This document shows positions 45,540 through 45,548 of a stretch of DNA of 45,548 nucleotides, one piece after another; within the stretch, counting starts at the first letter, position 1, and each line of letters starts with the position of its first letter. This DNA is from Pseudomonadota bacterium. Lineage in GTDB: Bacteria > Pseudomonadota > Gammaproteobacteria > Burkholderiales > Thiobacillaceae. The stretch spans positions 1-45,548 of the forward strand of contig JAJZSR010000002.1 in assembly GCA_021849595.1 (NCBI GenBank). The letters run 5' to 3'. The position numbers were made by a program, and so were the translations under genes. The notes beneath the pieces are model-generated. The model searched no databases. It was not told the DNA's origin and saw nothing but the letters and a program-made list of their open reading frames with translations.

Positions 45540-45548
45540 AGATCGGAA
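45540..45548 (+). other. Probable sequencing-adapter remnant at contig end
   Basis: The last nine bases, AGATCGGAA, equal the first nine bases of the common Illumina TruSeq adapter. They also break the groEL reading: the codon before Gln-Lys-Met would be TGC (Cys) rather than the arginine codon expected in the family. The biological sequence probably ends at 45539. Confidence 0.8.

Overview
The window is a GC-rich, gene-dense piece of a pseudomonadotal (proteobacterial) chromosome. It carries 41 protein genes, one of them a 39-residue peptide, and one tRNA. I saw no insertion sequence, phage gene or CRISPR array. Squalene-hopene cyclase with an hpn cluster, a cbb3 oxidase, BioBFHCD, tyrS-M23 peptidase-anmK, TcdA-HemW and thiSG-trmB together fit a hopanoid-making aerobe or microaerobe of the beta/gammaproteobacterial or Acidithiobacillia type; this placement is inference. 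The last nine bases match the start of the common Illumina adapter, so the window looks like a whole short-read contig that stops inside groEL.

Region 1 (1-13576, + strand) is one hopanoid operon: squalene synthase fragment, shc, hpnG, hpnA, hpnI, hpnJ, hpnK, hpnN, hpnL, a ferritin-like diiron protein, hpnM and mlaA. Nearly every junction is an ATGA/GTGA/TTGA overlap, so the whole pathway seems translationally coupled. It runs from the C30 hydrocarbon through cyclisation, side-chain processing and glycosylation to export. The ferritin-like gene has no assigned role in hopanoid metabolism that I know of, and the closing HpnM-MlaA pair suggests a dedicated route to the outer membrane.

Region 2 (13614-20133) is housekeeping: tRNA-Gly(CCC), thiS-thiG, trmB and a MarC-family gene; convergent greB and a DUF2905 gene; then a CPA2 antiporter coupled to tcdA and hemW.

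Region 3 (20173-26853, - strand) is the cbb3 cytochrome oxidase operon ccoN-O-Q-P-G, a FixH-domain membrane protein, ccoS and a tightly linked 39-residue membrane peptide. Upstream is an Rrf2-family regulator with three cysteines placed for an iron-sulfur cluster. The AT-rich gap between regulator and ccoN holds a good sigma70-type promoter.

Region 4 (26867-31743, - strand) is a coupled biotin operon, bioB-F-H-C-D, led by an unassigned three-helix membrane protein whose end overlaps bioB. Region 5 (31790-36662) holds comF, tyrS, an M23 peptidase, anmK and a DUF721 (DciA-like) gene, with convergent neighbours overlapping by 10-13 bases. Region 6 (36766-45548) holds a 1240-residue PilZ-DUF1631-GGDEF-EAL protein, secA, a cysteine-rich unknown gene, a bidirectional terminator and groEL on the opposite strand.
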